From: an uncultured Erythrobacter sp.
Lineage (GTDB): Bacteria; Pseudomonadota; Alphaproteobacteria; Sphingomonadales; Sphingomonadaceae
Direction: 5' to 3'
NCBI RefSeq assembly: GCF_947497915.1
Contig: NZ_CANMIJ010000001.1
Location: forward strand, 62,001-126,000
DNA: 64,000 nt
Shown here: positions 27,948 through 37,002 of the stretch, piece by piece
Numbering within the stretch: position 1 is the stretch's first letter
How the letters are laid out: each line of letters starts with the position of its first letter
Made by a program: the position numbers and the translations under genes
The notes under the pieces: model-generated
Told to the model about the DNA's origin: nothing
The model's database searches: none
The model's input: the letters and a program-made list of their open reading frames with translations, nothing else

Positions 27948-28185
27948 AAACGCCTGTAGGGCTTGGCAAATGTGATTCGTCTCGCTACCTCCGAATCAGG
28001 ACACCGATCTGCGAAGGGCGCAAATCGCTGAACCGAGCTCCAAATTCGATGTCAGACGGCCATCAGGGCACGCCCATGGTCAAGACAGTGCGGAGCGCGC
28101 GTCGACTATGACGCATAGACGAAAGGTCTGTTGGCCACGGCGCACTCATTAGATTGCACCATCGCCGCAAACGGGAAAAATTTCC

Positions 28186-28815
28186 TTGAACAATAATCGT
28201 AATAACAATCGTCGCCGCGGTCGCGGCAATCGCAGCAACCAAAGCGGCGGTAACAATCAAAACCGGATTGATAGCCGGGCTCGCGGCAACGCGCCGCAGC
28301 TTCTTGATAAGTACAAGAAGCTTGCGCAGGATGCCCAGCATCATGGTGACCGCGTGCAGATGGAATATTATCTGCAATTCGCGGATCACTATCACCGTGT
28401 GATCGCCGATAACAAAGCGCGTCAGGATGAAGCGCGGGCCAAACGCAATGAAGAGCGTGGTCAATCGGGCGACGACAACGAAGATAGTGAGGACGGCGAA
28501 AACAATCGCCGCCGCAACAATAATCGCCGCACGCGCGGTCGCCGCGAAGATGGCGAAAACCAGCGTGATGATGATGGTTCTTCGGAAAACGAAGAGAACA
28601 CTTCGGATGATGTTTCTGAAGAAGCAGAGAAACCCAAACGGCGCGCTCGCAAGCCACGCGGCGACGATGACGGTGATGAACGGCCAAAGCGCCGTAAGCC
28701 GCGCCCGCGGAGAAATGACGGCGAGAGTGCAGAGATCGACTCTTCTGTTCTTCCTCCTGCAATTGGCGGAGCTTCTGATCGAGATAGCGACGACAACCTC
28801 GAAGCCGTTGGCTAA
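28186..28815 (+). CDS. DUF4167 protein, low-complexity and probably nucleic-acid-binding
   Basis: A 209-residue protein found mainly in alphaproteobacteria. Residues 1-30 are almost only Asn, Arg and Gly. The conserved DUF4167 helix pair follows (LDKYKKLAQDAQHHGDRVQMEYYLQFADHYHRV, about residues 41-73, quoted here only by its ends LDKYKKL and ADHYHRV in meaning). The rest alternates between basic (KPKRRARKPRGD) and acidic runs and must be disordered. The composition suggests RNA binding; the function is not established. Starts at a TTG with GGGA about ten bases upstream. Confidence 0.8.
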   Translation: MNNNRNNNRRRGRGNRSNQSGGNNQNRIDSRARGNAPQLLDKYKKLAQDAQHHGDRVQMEYYLQFADHYHRVIADNKARQDEARAKRNEERGQSGDDNEDSEDGENNRRRNNNRRTRGRREDGENQRDDDGSSENEENTSDDVSEEAEKPKRRARKPRGDDDGDERPKRRKPRPRRNDGESAEIDSSVLPPAIGGASDRDSDDNLEAVG

Positions 28816-28824
28816 GCCATAAAG

Positions 28825-30453
28825 GTGCGAAGCCGGAGCGGATCGATTACCGTTTTTGTGCGACGGCTCGCCGAATGTGCTGCGAAATGGCCTAAGCTAA
28901 CCGCGCTTCTGCTCGGAATAGTTGCGGCATGCGGGTATCCGCCGCTGCACGGTTGGTGGATCGCATTACCTGCGCTCGCAGCGTTCGTGTGGCACGTTCA
29001 TCAGGCACCAGATTGGAAGGCTGCGTTTGTGCGCGGCTGGATCTTTGGCTGGGCGCATTTGACGCTCGCCAACAATTGGATCGCTACGGCGTTTACGCAC
29101 CAAGCAAAGATGCCCGAATTTCTCGGTTGGTTGGCGGTGCCGCTGCTGTGCATTTACCTCGCATTCTACCCGGCTCTTGCCGCGCTTCTTGCGCATTTAG
29201 CCGCAAAGCATTCGAAACCGCTCGGCTTTGGCATCGCCTTTGCAGGATTTTGGATCATTACGGAATGGCTGCGGAGCTGGGCGTTCACCGGTTACCCTTG
29301 GCCGCCGCTGGGCTTAATTTTGCTTGGAGATTGGGACAGCGCTGGCATAGCGGCGACATTGCCTTGGCTGGGCACATACGCGCTTTCGGGTCTAGCGCTT
29401 GTGCTCGCCGCGATACTTGTTTGGCTGGTGCTGGAGCGGCGTTGGCTGCTGACCATCGGACTTTGCGCTGGCGTCGCGGCGGCGATGCTATTGCCGACGG
29501 TCAAAACAAAGCCTGCCCAAGGCGGCGTTCAATACACACTTGTTCAACCTCTGCTGACGCAAGATGAAATCAACGACGCGACAAAATTCGAAGAACAATT
29601 TGAGCGAGTCGCCGATCTCACGCTGCCCGGTCGTGAGCAGTCACGGCTTGTGCTGTGGCCAGAAAGCGCAGTCCCTGATTACCTCGAAGACGGGTATCCG
29701 CAGCGATACTATGACAGGATGACGGTCGGCGGTGATCCGGCTTTTGCGCGCCGACGGATTGGCTCAGTGATCGGGCCGGATGCGAGCCTGTTGACGGGTG
29801 TAGTGAACCTCGATTTTCGTGAAAAGGCAGGCATCAAGAGCGTCGAGACAGCGCGCAATTCTGTCATCTCATTGAATGGCGAAGGTGAGATTACCGGCCA
29901 CTATGCCAAGGCGCATCTGGTTCCTTATGGCGAATACTTGCCGATGCGCGAGATACTCGAGCCGCTTGGTTTCTCACGCCTTGTCGCGGGGTCAATCGAC
30001 TACAAGGAAGGCCCGGGCGCCGGCACCCTGGACCTTGGGGAGCATGGCAGAGCCGGTATCCAGATTTGTTACGAAATTGTTTTCTCAGGCCAAGTTGTCG
30101 ATCAAGCAAACAGGCCGGACTACATTTTCAACCCGTCCAACGACGGCTGGTTTGGTTTATGGGGGCCACCGCAGCACCTGGCGCAGGCAAGGATGCGCGC
30201 GATTGAGGAGGGATTGCCTGTTCTGCGATCCACGACGACCGGCATCAGTGCCATTATCGATGCGCGAGGCATTGTACGGCAGAGCATCCCTTCGGGAGAA
30301 GCCAAAGCCGTTTCCGGAACGATCCCTTCGGCTTTAGAGCCGACATTGTTCGCACAGGTCGGCAATGGTCTCGCGCTTGGTTGGGCAGCATTCCTACTGA
30401 TGCTGGGAGTTGGGCTGCCAAGAATGCTTGCGCTGGCGCGCGGGCAAGGCTAA
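28825..30453 (+). CDS. lnt: Apolipoprotein N-acyltransferase
   Basis: Adds the third acyl chain to lipoproteins at the inner membrane, matching the many lipoproteins encoded in this window. The 542-residue protein has about six transmembrane helices in its first 220 residues, then a nitrilase-like periplasmic domain with the catalytic triad residues in LWPESAVPDY (Glu), KAHLVPYGEYLP (Lys) and GIQICYEIVF (Cys). The GTG start is at 28825, nine bases after the DUF4167 stop, so a shared message is likely. Confidence 0.95.
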   Translation: MRSRSGSITVFVRRLAECAAKWPKLTALLLGIVAACGYPPLHGWWIALPALAAFVWHVHQAPDWKAAFVRGWIFGWAHLTLANNWIATAFTHQAKMPEFLGWLAVPLLCIYLAFYPALAALLAHLAAKHSKPLGFGIAFAGFWIITEWLRSWAFTGYPWPPLGLILLGDWDSAGIAATLPWLGTYALSGLALVLAAILVWLVLERRWLLTIGLCAGVAAAMLLPTVKTKPAQGGVQYTLVQPLLTQDEINDATKFEEQFERVADLTLPGREQSRLVLWPESAVPDYLEDGYPQRYYDRMTVGGDPAFARRRIGSVIGPDASLLTGVVNLDFREKAGIKSVETARNSVISLNGEGEITGHYAKAHLVPYGEYLPMREILEPLGFSRLVAGSIDYKEGPGAGTLDLGEHGRAGIQICYEIVFSGQVVDQANRPDYIFNPSNDGWFGLWGPPQHLAQARMRAIEEGLPVLRSTTTGISAIIDARGIVRQSIPSGEAKAVSGTIPSALEPTLFAQVGNGLALGWAAFLLMLGVGLPRMLALARGQG

Positions 30454-30468
30454 TGATTGCGCCAAGAC

Positions 30469-30496
30469 ATAAAGGTTTCCTTATATCTGCATAAGG
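30469..30496. promoter_or_regulatory. Three-part inverted repeat before metK
   Basis: Three related elements stand in a row: ATAAAGG (30469-30475), CCTTAT (30479-30484) and ATAAGG (30491-30496). The middle one can pair with either neighbour: AAGG-TTT-CCTT or CCTTAT-ATCTGC-ATAAGG, the latter perfect. This could be a regulator's operator or a switch between two RNA hairpins. It lies 52 bases before the metK start. I do not see a known SAM riboswitch core. Confidence 0.4.
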
Positions 30497-30547
30497 CGCC
30501 CATCAAACCAGTCCCGCTTCCCCCGCGGAAACTCCCAAGGATCACGT

Positions 30548-31795
30548 ATGCGCAGCGATTTTCTTTTCACTTCTGAAAGTGTTTCTGAAGGCCATCCGGA
30601 CAAAGTCTCAGACCAGATTTCGGATGCGATCGTTGATTTGATGCTGGCGAAAGATCCAGAAGCGCGCATCGCCTGCGAAACAATGACAACAACGCAGCGT
30701 GTCATCCTATCAGGCGAAATCCGCTGTGCTCCGATGTATGACGAGCACAATGAGGAATGGGCCGTCAATGGTGGGTGGGCACCGGGCGCGAAAGAAGAGA
30801 TTGAAAAAGCCGTACGCGCAACTGTGCGCGACATTGGCTACGAGCAAGATGGCTTTCACTGGAAAACACTGACCTTTGAAAACCACCTTCACGGCCAGTC
30901 CGACCATATTGCCCAAGGCGTAGATGCAGGTGCGGATGGTTCGAACAAAGACGAAGGTGCGGGTGACCAAGGCATTATGTTCGGCTTTGCGTGTGACGAG
31001 ACGCCAGATTTCATGCCGGCGACGCTCGATTATAGTCATAAGATTCTCGAAAAACTCGCCGAAGACCGTCATTCCGGTGCGGCGCCGTTCCTTGAACCGG
31101 ATGCGAAAAGCCAAGTCACCCTGCGGTATAAAGACGGCAAGCCCGTCGGATGCACAGCGCTCGTCGTTTCGACGCAGCATGCCGAGGGATATGACGAAGG
31201 CGAAAAAGAAGCTGAGCTCAAAGCTTATGTAAAAGGCGTTGTTGCTGACATCCTGCCGGACGGTTTCCTCACTGAGGAAACGCAGTGGCATATCAACCCG
31301 ACGGGTAGCTTTGTGATTGGTGGACCGGACGGAGACGCTGGTCTGACGGGTCGTAAGATCATCGTCGACACCTATGGCGGTGCAAGCCCGCATGGCGGCG
31401 GCGCGTTCAGCGGCAAAGACCCTACAAAGGTTGATCGCAGCGCAGCCTATATCACCCGCTATCTTGCAAAGAACGTAGTGGCGGCCGGCCTCGCAACGCG
31501 CTGCACAATCCAGATCGCTTATGCGATTGGTGTTTCCGTGCCTCTCTCGCTTTACGTGGACACACACGGCACCAATGCTGACGGTGTTGATGACGCGGCG
31601 ATCGAAGATGCGATTAACAGCATTGGCAAACTTGGCGGCCTTACTCCGCGTGCGATCCGCACGCATCTGGGCCTGAACAAGCCGATCTACCGCAAGAGCG
31701 CCGCCTATGGTCACTTCGGTCGGAAAGCAGATGGCGATTTCTTCCCATGGGAGAAAACGGATTTGGTCGATGACTTGAAGGCAGCACTCGCCTGA
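30548..31795 (+). CDS. metK: S-adenosylmethionine synthetase
   Basis: Makes S-adenosylmethionine from methionine and ATP. The 415-residue protein has the ATP-binding start [16 protein letters not shown], the [14 protein letters not shown] block and the glycine-rich [19 protein letters not shown] phosphate loop. It is about 30 residues longer than E. coli MetK owing to inserts near residues 115-220, as in other alphaproteobacteria. CAAGGA precedes the ATG. Confidence 0.97.
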   Translation: MRSDFLFTSESVSEGHPDKVSDQISDAIVDLMLAKDPEARIACETMTTTQRVILSGEIRCAPMYDEHNEEWAVNGGWAPGAKEEIEKAVRATVRDIGYEQDGFHWKTLTFENHLHGQSDHIAQGVDAGADGSNKDEGAGDQGIMFGFACDETPDFMPATLDYSHKILEKLAEDRHSGAAPFLEPDAKSQVTLRYKDGKPVGCTALVVSTQHAEGYDEGEKEAELKAYVKGVVADILPDGFLTEETQWHINPTGSFVIGGPDGDAGLTGRKIIVDTYGGASPHGGGAFSGKDPTKVDRSAAYITRYLAKNVVAAGLATRCTIQIAYAIGVSVPLSLYVDTHGTNADGVDDAAIEDAINSIGKLGGLTPRAIRTHLGLNKPIYRKSAAYGHFGRKADGDFFPWEKTDLVDDLKAALA

Positions 31796-31815
31796 TCTGA
31801 TAGGTGCCGCTGATC

Positions 31816-33009
31816 ATGGTGGCATCATCACCCAAACAAAAACGCCTTGTCGAGCTCGACGCACTGCGCGGCCTTGCCGTGATCGGCATCGTCTGGATGA
31901 ATGTTTATGTCTTCGCGTTGCCTGCGCAGGCATACTACAATCCGTCCGTATGGGGCGGTGACGCAGCGATTGATCGCATTGTTTGGGCCGCGAGCTTTGT
32001 CTTTGTAGAGGACAAGTTCCGCACTCTGTTTGCCATGCTTTTCGGCGCAGGCTGCCTGATTTTGTTGGAACGCAGCGGCGAAAATGTTTGGCGCCCGCAT
32101 GCCGCGCGGATGGCAGTCTTGTTTGCTCTCGGCATCGCCCATTCTGTTTTGCTTGCAAGCAATGATGTGCTGCGGGTCTACGCGCTCGCGGGGCTGGCGG
32201 TGCCTGTTCTGGCTCAGCTTTCGCACCGTGCACTCTACGCCACCGCGATTGGTTTTGTGGCCGTGCATGTCGGCGGCGGGATTGTGGTATTTGGCAGCGT
32301 AGTGGTTGATTATTACGCGGGCCGGATGGGTAGTGACGCGTCGCTCTTTGCCCAACGCAACTTTGGCGCGGACGAGCCGGCTCTGCGCGCTGCGTTGGAA
32401 CTGGGGCAAGAGGGATTTGCCGAGAGAGCGGCGCGCCGAGCGGGCGAAATACCTGCACAGCTTTGGGTGATCGCAGGATCGCTCCCGATCAACCTAGCAG
32501 CGATTGCGCTTGGCATGGCACTTTGGAAGGATCGGATGTTGGCGCGCGAATGGCGCATGTTTCGGATGCAAAGGCTGGCCGCGATTTGTGCGCTGCTCGC
32601 GCTTCCTTCCTTGTTCGGTTTGGCATGGTGGGTGTCGAAAGAAGGGTTCCCCGGTGCGTTGGTTGGCCCGGTCTCGCTGATACTTTCAGCCCCTTTTGAT
32701 ACGCTTCTTGGCCTTGCATATGCTGCGCTTGCGATCGCCCTGTTCAACGCTAGCGGAACCATCACGAGGCTCCTTGCATGTGTAGGCAGTTTATCCCTCA
32801 CAAACTATGTGATGACGAGTGTCGTCTTTGCTGCGATATTCGCTTCGTGGGGGTTGGGATTGTTCGCTCAGTTAAGCCGTGGGCAGGCATTTGCGATCAG
32901 TTTTGTACCGATAGCCGCAATGCTCATTTGGTCGCCGATTTGGACTAGGACGATTGGACAGGGGCCGCTTGAACGCCTGTGGCGCAGAGCCGCGGCAGCT
33001 CTTTCCTAA
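31816..33009 (+). CDS. DUF418 membrane protein
   Basis: A 397-residue protein with about nine to ten transmembrane helices. It has the family start RLVELDALRGLAVIGIVWMN and the C-terminal DUF418 region (GSLSLTNYVMTSVVFAAIF). The fold is related to acyltransferase-3-type membrane proteins; the role is unknown. The ATG at 31816 is preferred to a GTG at 31804. It overlaps the convergent CaiB-family gene by four bases. Confidence 0.82.
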   Translation: MVASSPKQKRLVELDALRGLAVIGIVWMNVYVFALPAQAYYNPSVWGGDAAIDRIVWAASFVFVEDKFRTLFAMLFGAGCLILLERSGENVWRPHAARMAVLFALGIAHSVLLASNDVLRVYALAGLAVPVLAQLSHRALYATAIGFVAVHVGGGIVVFGSVVVDYYAGRMGSDASLFAQRNFGADEPALRAALELGQEGFAERAARRAGEIPAQLWVIAGSLPINLAAIALGMALWKDRMLAREWRMFRMQRLAAICALLALPSLFGLAWWVSKEGFPGALVGPVSLILSAPFDTLLGLAYAALAIALFNASGTITRLLACVGSLSLTNYVMTSVVFAAIFASWGLGLFAQLSRGQAFAISFVPIAAMLIWSPIWTRTIGQGPLERLWRRAAAALS

Positions 33010-34169
33010 CCGTCTTCGCCAAGCATCGGCGATGGACGGTCGAGCGCCAATTCAGCATCAGAGAATGTGAAGGGTGATCGCACCCCGGGCATACCGCCAA
33101 GGTCAATGCGAAGCCCGCGCGCGATCACTTGTGGATCGTCGAATACTTCATCGAGGTTGTTGATCGGGCCTGCCGGAACTCCGTGCTTTTTGCATGCCGC
33201 CAGCAAATCCACCTTCGTCCACTTCGCCGTCTCAATCGCGATCTGTTCGTCGAGTTGGTGCGCGTGTTTAACCCGTCCAGCATTGCTGATAAAATCAGCG
33301 TTTTGGGTCCAGTCGGAACGGTCCAGCAGCGCCGCGAGTCTCACGAACAATCCGTCATTGGCAGGCGCAAGGATGACATGGCCATCGATGACGGGAAATA
33401 CGCCATACGGCGCGACTTGTGCATGGGCATTACCCATTCGGGGGGGATTGGCCCCAGTGTTCAGGAAATAGCTCGCTTGATTGGCCAGCAGCGCGACGGA
33501 ACAATCCATCAGCGCCATATCGATATGTTGTCCGCGACCTTGCATCGGGCCAGGCCTTTCCCGTTGCAATAATGCAGCCTGTATGCCGTTCGCCGCCCAT
33601 GTGCCGGTCGTAAGGTCAGAGATCGAAACGCCCATCTTCATCGGATCGCCGTCTGGCTCTCCTGTGACCGACATGAACCCGCTCATGCCTTGGATGACGA
33701 AATCATATCCGGCTTCGGTCGCACGCGGGCCGGTCTGACCGAACCCCGTAATCGAACAATAGACGAGAGCTTCGTTTGTCTTTGCAAGAGAGGCGAAATC
33801 GAGTCCAAATTTAGCGAGGCTGCCCGTTTTGAAATTCTCGATGACGACATCGGCATCAGCGCATAGGTCCTGCACGCGCGCGAGATCTGCATCATCGCGA
33901 AAATCACTCACGATGGAACGCTTCCCGCGATTGCATGCGTGGTAGTATGCGGCCTCGCGGTGAATAGTGCCGTCTGCACCGGTACGCTCAACCCAAGGCG
34001 GTCCCCAAAGCCGGGTCCCGTCGCCTTCCGGGCTTTCCACCTTGATTACATCCGCGCCTAGATCGGCAAGGATTTGGCCAGCCCATGGGCCAGCAAGGAC
34101 ACGCGCAAGCTCAACGACTTTCAGTCCTGCTAGCGGTGCCTTTGGATTGCGAGGCTCATCCAGCCACAT
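33006..34169 (-). CDS. CaiB/BaiF-family (type III) CoA transferase
   Basis: Moves CoA between carboxylic acids. The 387-residue protein has the family start LAGLKVVELARVLAGPWAGQ, the ADVVIENFKTG block, and the active-site aspartate in the GYDFVIQGMSG segment. It starts four bases after scoB, so it belongs to the same minus-strand operon; its CoA donor and acceptor are not evident. Confidence 0.9.
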   Translation of the reverse strand: MWLDEPRNPKAPLAGLKVVELARVLAGPWAGQILADLGADVIKVESPEGDGTRLWGPPWVERTGADGTIHREAAYYHACNRGKRSIVSDFRDDADLARVQDLCADADVVIENFKTGSLAKFGLDFASLAKTNEALVYCSITGFGQTGPRATEAGYDFVIQGMSGFMSVTGEPDGDPMKMGVSISDLTTGTWAANGIQAALLQRERPGPMQGRGQHIDMALMDCSVALLANQASYFLNTGANPPRMGNAHAQVAPYGVFPVIDGHVILAPANDGLFVRLAALLDRSDWTQNADFISNAGRVKHAHQLDEQIAIETAKWTKVDLLAACKKHGVPAGPINNLDEVFDDPQVIARGLRIDLGGMPGVRSPFTFSDAELALDRPSPMLGEDG

Positions 34170-34173
34170 TCGC

Positions 34174-34839
34174 TTAGCTTACCGCCAAAGCGACTTCGTA
34201 ACTCGCAGTCGTCTTGGCGGCGATCTCGTCTGCGGTAACGCCCGGCGCTGTTTCAATAAGGCGGAACCCAGCTTCTTTGGCGGGGCGATGGAACACGCCA
34301 AGATTTGTAATGATCATGTCGACCACACCTGCGCCGGTCAGGGGCAGCGAGCACTCTGGAATAAATTTCGGAGAGCCATCTTTTGCGTTGTGGTCCATCA
34401 CAACGATGATCTTTTTCACGCCGGCGACGAGGTCCATCGCGCCGCCCATGCCTTTGATCATCTTACCAGGGATCATCCAATTGGCGATATCGCCGTTCTC
34501 TGCAACTTCCATCGCGCCAAGTACGGTCAGATCAATATGACCGCCGCGGATCATTGAGAAGCTCGTGGCGCTGTCAAAATAGGCGCTGTGCGGCAGCTCG
34601 CTTATCGTCTGCTTACCTGCGTTGATCAGATCAGGATCAACTTCATCGTCATACGGAAACGGACCGATGCCGAGCATGCCGTTCTCGCTTTGCAGAGTGA
34701 CGAGCATCCCTTCGGGAATGTGGTTGGCGACCAGCGTCGGGATGCCGATACCAAGGTTGACGTAGTAGCCGTCTTGCAGCTCCTTGGCAGCGCGCGCTGC
34801 CATTTGATCGCGGGTCCATCCGATTGCGTCTTGCGTCAT
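34174..34839 (-). CDS. scoB: 3-oxoacid CoA-transferase subunit B
   Basis: Beta subunit of a type I CoA transferase, probably succinyl-CoA:acetoacetate. The catalytic glutamate lies in [14 protein letters not shown] at about residues 49-62. The 221-residue length is normal. The start codon overlaps the stop of the preceding HAD-like gene (TGATG). Its partner subunit A is one gene further upstream, so this pair is split by an unrelated gene. Confidence 0.93.
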   Translation of the reverse strand: MTQDAIGWTRDQMAARAAKELQDGYYVNLGIGIPTLVANHIPEGMLVTLQSENGMLGIGPFPYDDEVDPDLINAGKQTISELPHSAYFDSATSFSMIRGGHIDLTVLGAMEVAENGDIANWMIPGKMIKGMGGAMDLVAGVKKIIVVMDHNAKDGSPKFIPECSLPLTGAGVVDMIITNLGVFHRPAKEAGFRLIETAPGVTADEIAAKTTASYEVALAVS

Positions 34840-35744
34840 CAGTCTTGCTTTCCGTCTGGGGTTTGCGCGGCGAGCGTATCTTTTGCTGCCTCGTCGTTCA
34901 CGGGTCTGGCCGGCGTATCTGGGCCGATCAGGAACCAGCCATTGTTGATCAACCGCTCGAGCGCCAATGCCGAATCTCGGTTGTTCAGATAATCATATAA
35001 CTCGTCGAAATCTCGCCGGTTGTCCCCTGCGATGGCCAAAAGGCAAGTTTCGCTCGAAAATTCCTTGCGGCGGGTTTGCTTGCGATCACCGGGATAACGC
35101 ATCAGCAGCAGCGTATCATCACCAAGAGGATCTAAACCGGATTGGGTTAAAGCGCTGCGAATGATATCTGCATCTGCGGCCGAATTGCCAGAGATCCAAG
35201 CGATGGTGACGCCTTCACTGCGCAGAACGCGCAAGCTCAGGGCGATCGAAGTCGATGTTGGCAGCGGAGAATTGGTTGAGAAGTTCTCATCACCGGGGTC
35301 GAGATCGATCAGGACTGCTGGTTCGCGCGGATCACCTGATGCGCATTCGATACGCTCTCCATCCAGCGCCGATGGATCGCGGAGCACAGCGGATGGCAGT
35401 GCCTCTTCGACCTCGGCAAAACGGAATGCTTGGCGCGTCGAATAACGAATAAACTCTGCGAGACGAGGTGATTGTATCGACCGATCAACGACGGCGGGTG
35501 CGGGTGCGGCTGCTGCTCGAGTTGACTCAACATTCGTGTCTGTTGCCAGTTCAGTAGCGCTTGGTGTCCCGCCTGCTGGTATGGATGCGGTCGTCTCTGC
35601 GAGTTCGGCGGCTTGCGGCGCTTGTGTATCAACCATCACTTCGCCGTCTGTTTGCGAACGTGCGAGAGCGCCGCCTGCGACAAGCGGAATGGCCGCAACT
35701 ATGCACCCTTGCAGCGCAAAGGCTGCGAGCATGAGTAAGATCAA
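34839..35744 (-). CDS. HAD-like lipoprotein inside the scoA-scoB operon
   Basis: About 301 residues. The start [14 protein letters not shown] looks like a short lipoprotein signal with lipobox LQGC. Residues ~35-95 are low-complexity Ala/Thr/Pro. The C-terminal part resembles a HAD phosphatase (class B acid phosphatase type): [15 protein letters not shown] carries a D-x-D, and [11 protein letters not shown] plus [15 protein letters not shown] match motifs II and IV. The first TTG at 35744 has no clear ribosome site; an ATG at 35732 is the alternative. Its stop overlaps the scoB start. Function unknown. Confidence 0.65.
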   Translation of the reverse strand: MILLMLAAFALQGCIVAAIPLVAGGALARSQTDGEVMVDTQAPQAAELAETTASIPAGGTPSATELATDTNVESTRAAAAPAPAVVDRSIQSPRLAEFIRYSTRQAFRFAEVEEALPSAVLRDPSALDGERIECASGDPREPAVLIDLDPGDENFSTNSPLPTSTSIALSLRVLRSEGVTIAWISGNSAADADIIRSALTQSGLDPLGDDTLLLMRYPGDRKQTRRKEFSSETCLLAIAGDNRRDFDELYDYLNNRDSALALERLINNGWFLIGPDTPARPVNDEAAKDTLAAQTPDGKQD

Positions 35745-35764
35745 GGACGGAACGCGGGACGGAA

Positions 35765-36487
35765 TTACGCCTGCTCCCGCTCACGCGTGGTGCGAAACTC
35801 GATCTGCTTATCGTAGGGCGCTCCGACGATCATGCGGTTTACGAAAACACCAGGTAGGTGGATGTCATCCGGGTTCAGTGTGCCCGGGGGAACGATCTCT
35901 TCGACTTCGGCGATGCAGACCTTGCCGCAAGTCGCCGCCGGTTGATTGAAATTTCGAGCTGTCTTTCGAAAGATCAGGTTGCCAGTCTCATCCGCTTTCC
36001 ACGCTTTGATAATCGCGAGATCAGCGAAAATGCCGCGCTCCATAATGTAAGTGGAGGTCACACCGTCAGCGTCTTCGAACTCTTTGTGTTCTTTGCCCTC
36101 GGCAACTTGCGTGCCGACGCCCGTCTTGGTGTAAAAGCCGGGAATACCAGCGCCGCCTGCACGCATGCGTTCCGCCAATGTGCCTTGCGGGCAAAATTCA
36201 ACTTCAAGTTCGCCAGCAAGGAATTGGCGTTCAAACTCCTTGTTCTCGCCAACATAGGACGAAATCATTTTTTTGACCTGCCGCGTTCTAAGCAGCTTTC
36301 CGATTCCTTCATTGTCGATGCCCGCGTTGTTGCTGGCGAAGGTCAGACCGTTTGCGCCGTTGTCACGGATCGCGTCGAGCAAACGTTCCGGTATGCCGCA
36401 AAGCCCAAATCCGCCAGCAGCGATCGTGATGCCGTCCTTGATCACACCATCAAGTGCGCTGGCGGCGTCGGAGTAGAGTTTGCTCAT
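35765..36487 (-). CDS. scoA: 3-oxoacid CoA-transferase subunit A
   Basis: Alpha subunit of the type I CoA transferase. The glycine-rich GGFGLCGIPERLLDAI block at about residues 24-39 is typical, and the 240-residue length fits. I chose the ATG at 36487 because GCAGGT lies about nine bases upstream; the reading frame extends to 36523. First gene of the minus-strand operon scoA - HAD-like - scoB - CaiB-type. Ketone-body or acetoacetate use is the likely role. Confidence 0.93.
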   Translation of the reverse strand: MSKLYSDAASALDGVIKDGITIAAGGFGLCGIPERLLDAIRDNGANGLTFASNNAGIDNEGIGKLLRTRQVKKMISSYVGENKEFERQFLAGELEVEFCPQGTLAERMRAGGAGIPGFYTKTGVGTQVAEGKEHKEFEDADGVTSTYIMERGIFADLAIIKAWKADETGNLIFRKTARNFNQPAATCGKVCIAEVEEIVPPGTLNPDDIHLPGVFVNRMIVGAPYDKQIEFRTTREREQA

Positions 36488-36539
36488 ATTGTGTACCTGC
36501 TCGTGCGAAAATTGTGCGGGCAAGGGGACCCGATTGCCG

Positions 36540-36584
36540 TTACGTGCGTAATGTTTCTAACGAGCACTGTCACGTGCCGTAATG
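36540..36584. promoter_or_regulatory. Tandem repeat before scoA, possible operator
   Basis: TTACG-TG-CGTAA is a perfect palindrome at 36540-36551. The sequence ACGTGCGTAATG (36542-36553) recurs as ACGTGCCGTAATG (36572-36584), 30 bases apart, about three helical turns. It lies 53-97 bases before the scoA start, a normal place for an operator. The ACGTAA-like core recalls MerR-type regulators of branched-chain and acetoacetate catabolism, but no regulator gene is nearby. Confidence 0.4.
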
Positions 36585-36754
36585 ACGGGGCTTCAGATAA
36601 CCAACGCGAATGCTGCGCCGCACAATCTCTCGGAAAATATTGCATATCAAATCAACCAATGCCTAAATTTGTGGCAGTTTGATTGCGTGAATTTGCGCAA
36701 AAATTTCCAAATCGGCCGAAATGTTGCGTAATTTGCACCTAATTGTGTGTCTTT

Positions 36755-36853
36755 CGCACTTGCGAAGTGTGAGCGTGTGCAGCATATCCCTAGTTGCCTT
36801 TTAGGCACCCTCTCCCAAACTTTCTCAGCCCGGCCTTTGTGCCGGGCTTTTTT
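36755..36853 (+). ncRNA. Candidate small RNA with intrinsic terminator
   Basis: A right-facing intrinsic terminator lies 150 bases before the next gene, and the nearest gene to its left points away, so it must end a separate transcript. Upstream are two hairpins, CGCACTT-GCG-AAGTGTG (36755-36771) and TGCCT-TTT-AGGCA (36795-36807), then an unpaired pyrimidine-rich stretch CCCTCTCCCAAACTTTCTC that could pair with ribosome-binding sites. The 5' end is not fixed; I see no convincing promoter. No match to a named family is claimed. Confidence 0.4.
36827..36853 (+). terminator. Intrinsic terminator of the small-RNA candidate
   Basis: Perfect eight-base stem AGCCCGGC / GCCGGGCT around CTTTGT, running into six T residues. 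Confidence 0.85.
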
Positions 36854-37002
36854 CTGTCTGTCTCAGAATCCGCGTAAGTCCTTGGCCACGGTTACCCTTT
36901 GTATTTAGCAATTTGAGCGAGCAGGCTTTTTTCTCATGCGCGTATGTTGCTACGGGTGGCAGTGAGAGAACGAATCGAAGTGTTCGAGAGGAAGAGTAAT
37001 TC

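Larger units (their letters stand above)
36488..37002. other. Long divergent intergenic region with repeats and a terminated transcript
   Basis: 515 bases between scoA (minus) and the AAA ATPase (plus) without a credible gene. Reading left to right it holds a pair of ACGTGC(C)GTAATG repeats, a pair of TTGCGT(G)AATTTGC repeats at 36683-36696 and 36724-36736, a CGCACTTGCGAAGTGTG hairpin, and a rho-independent terminator facing right. These are listed separately. Confidence 0.7.

Noticed and set aside
30454..30547. Known SAM-I, SAM-II or SAH riboswitch before metK
   Set aside because: The stretch is under 100 bases and I could not find the conserved cores of these classes.
30710..31714. 334-codon frame opposite metK
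   Set aside because: Antisense to metK, arginine- and cysteine-rich, no recognisable domain.
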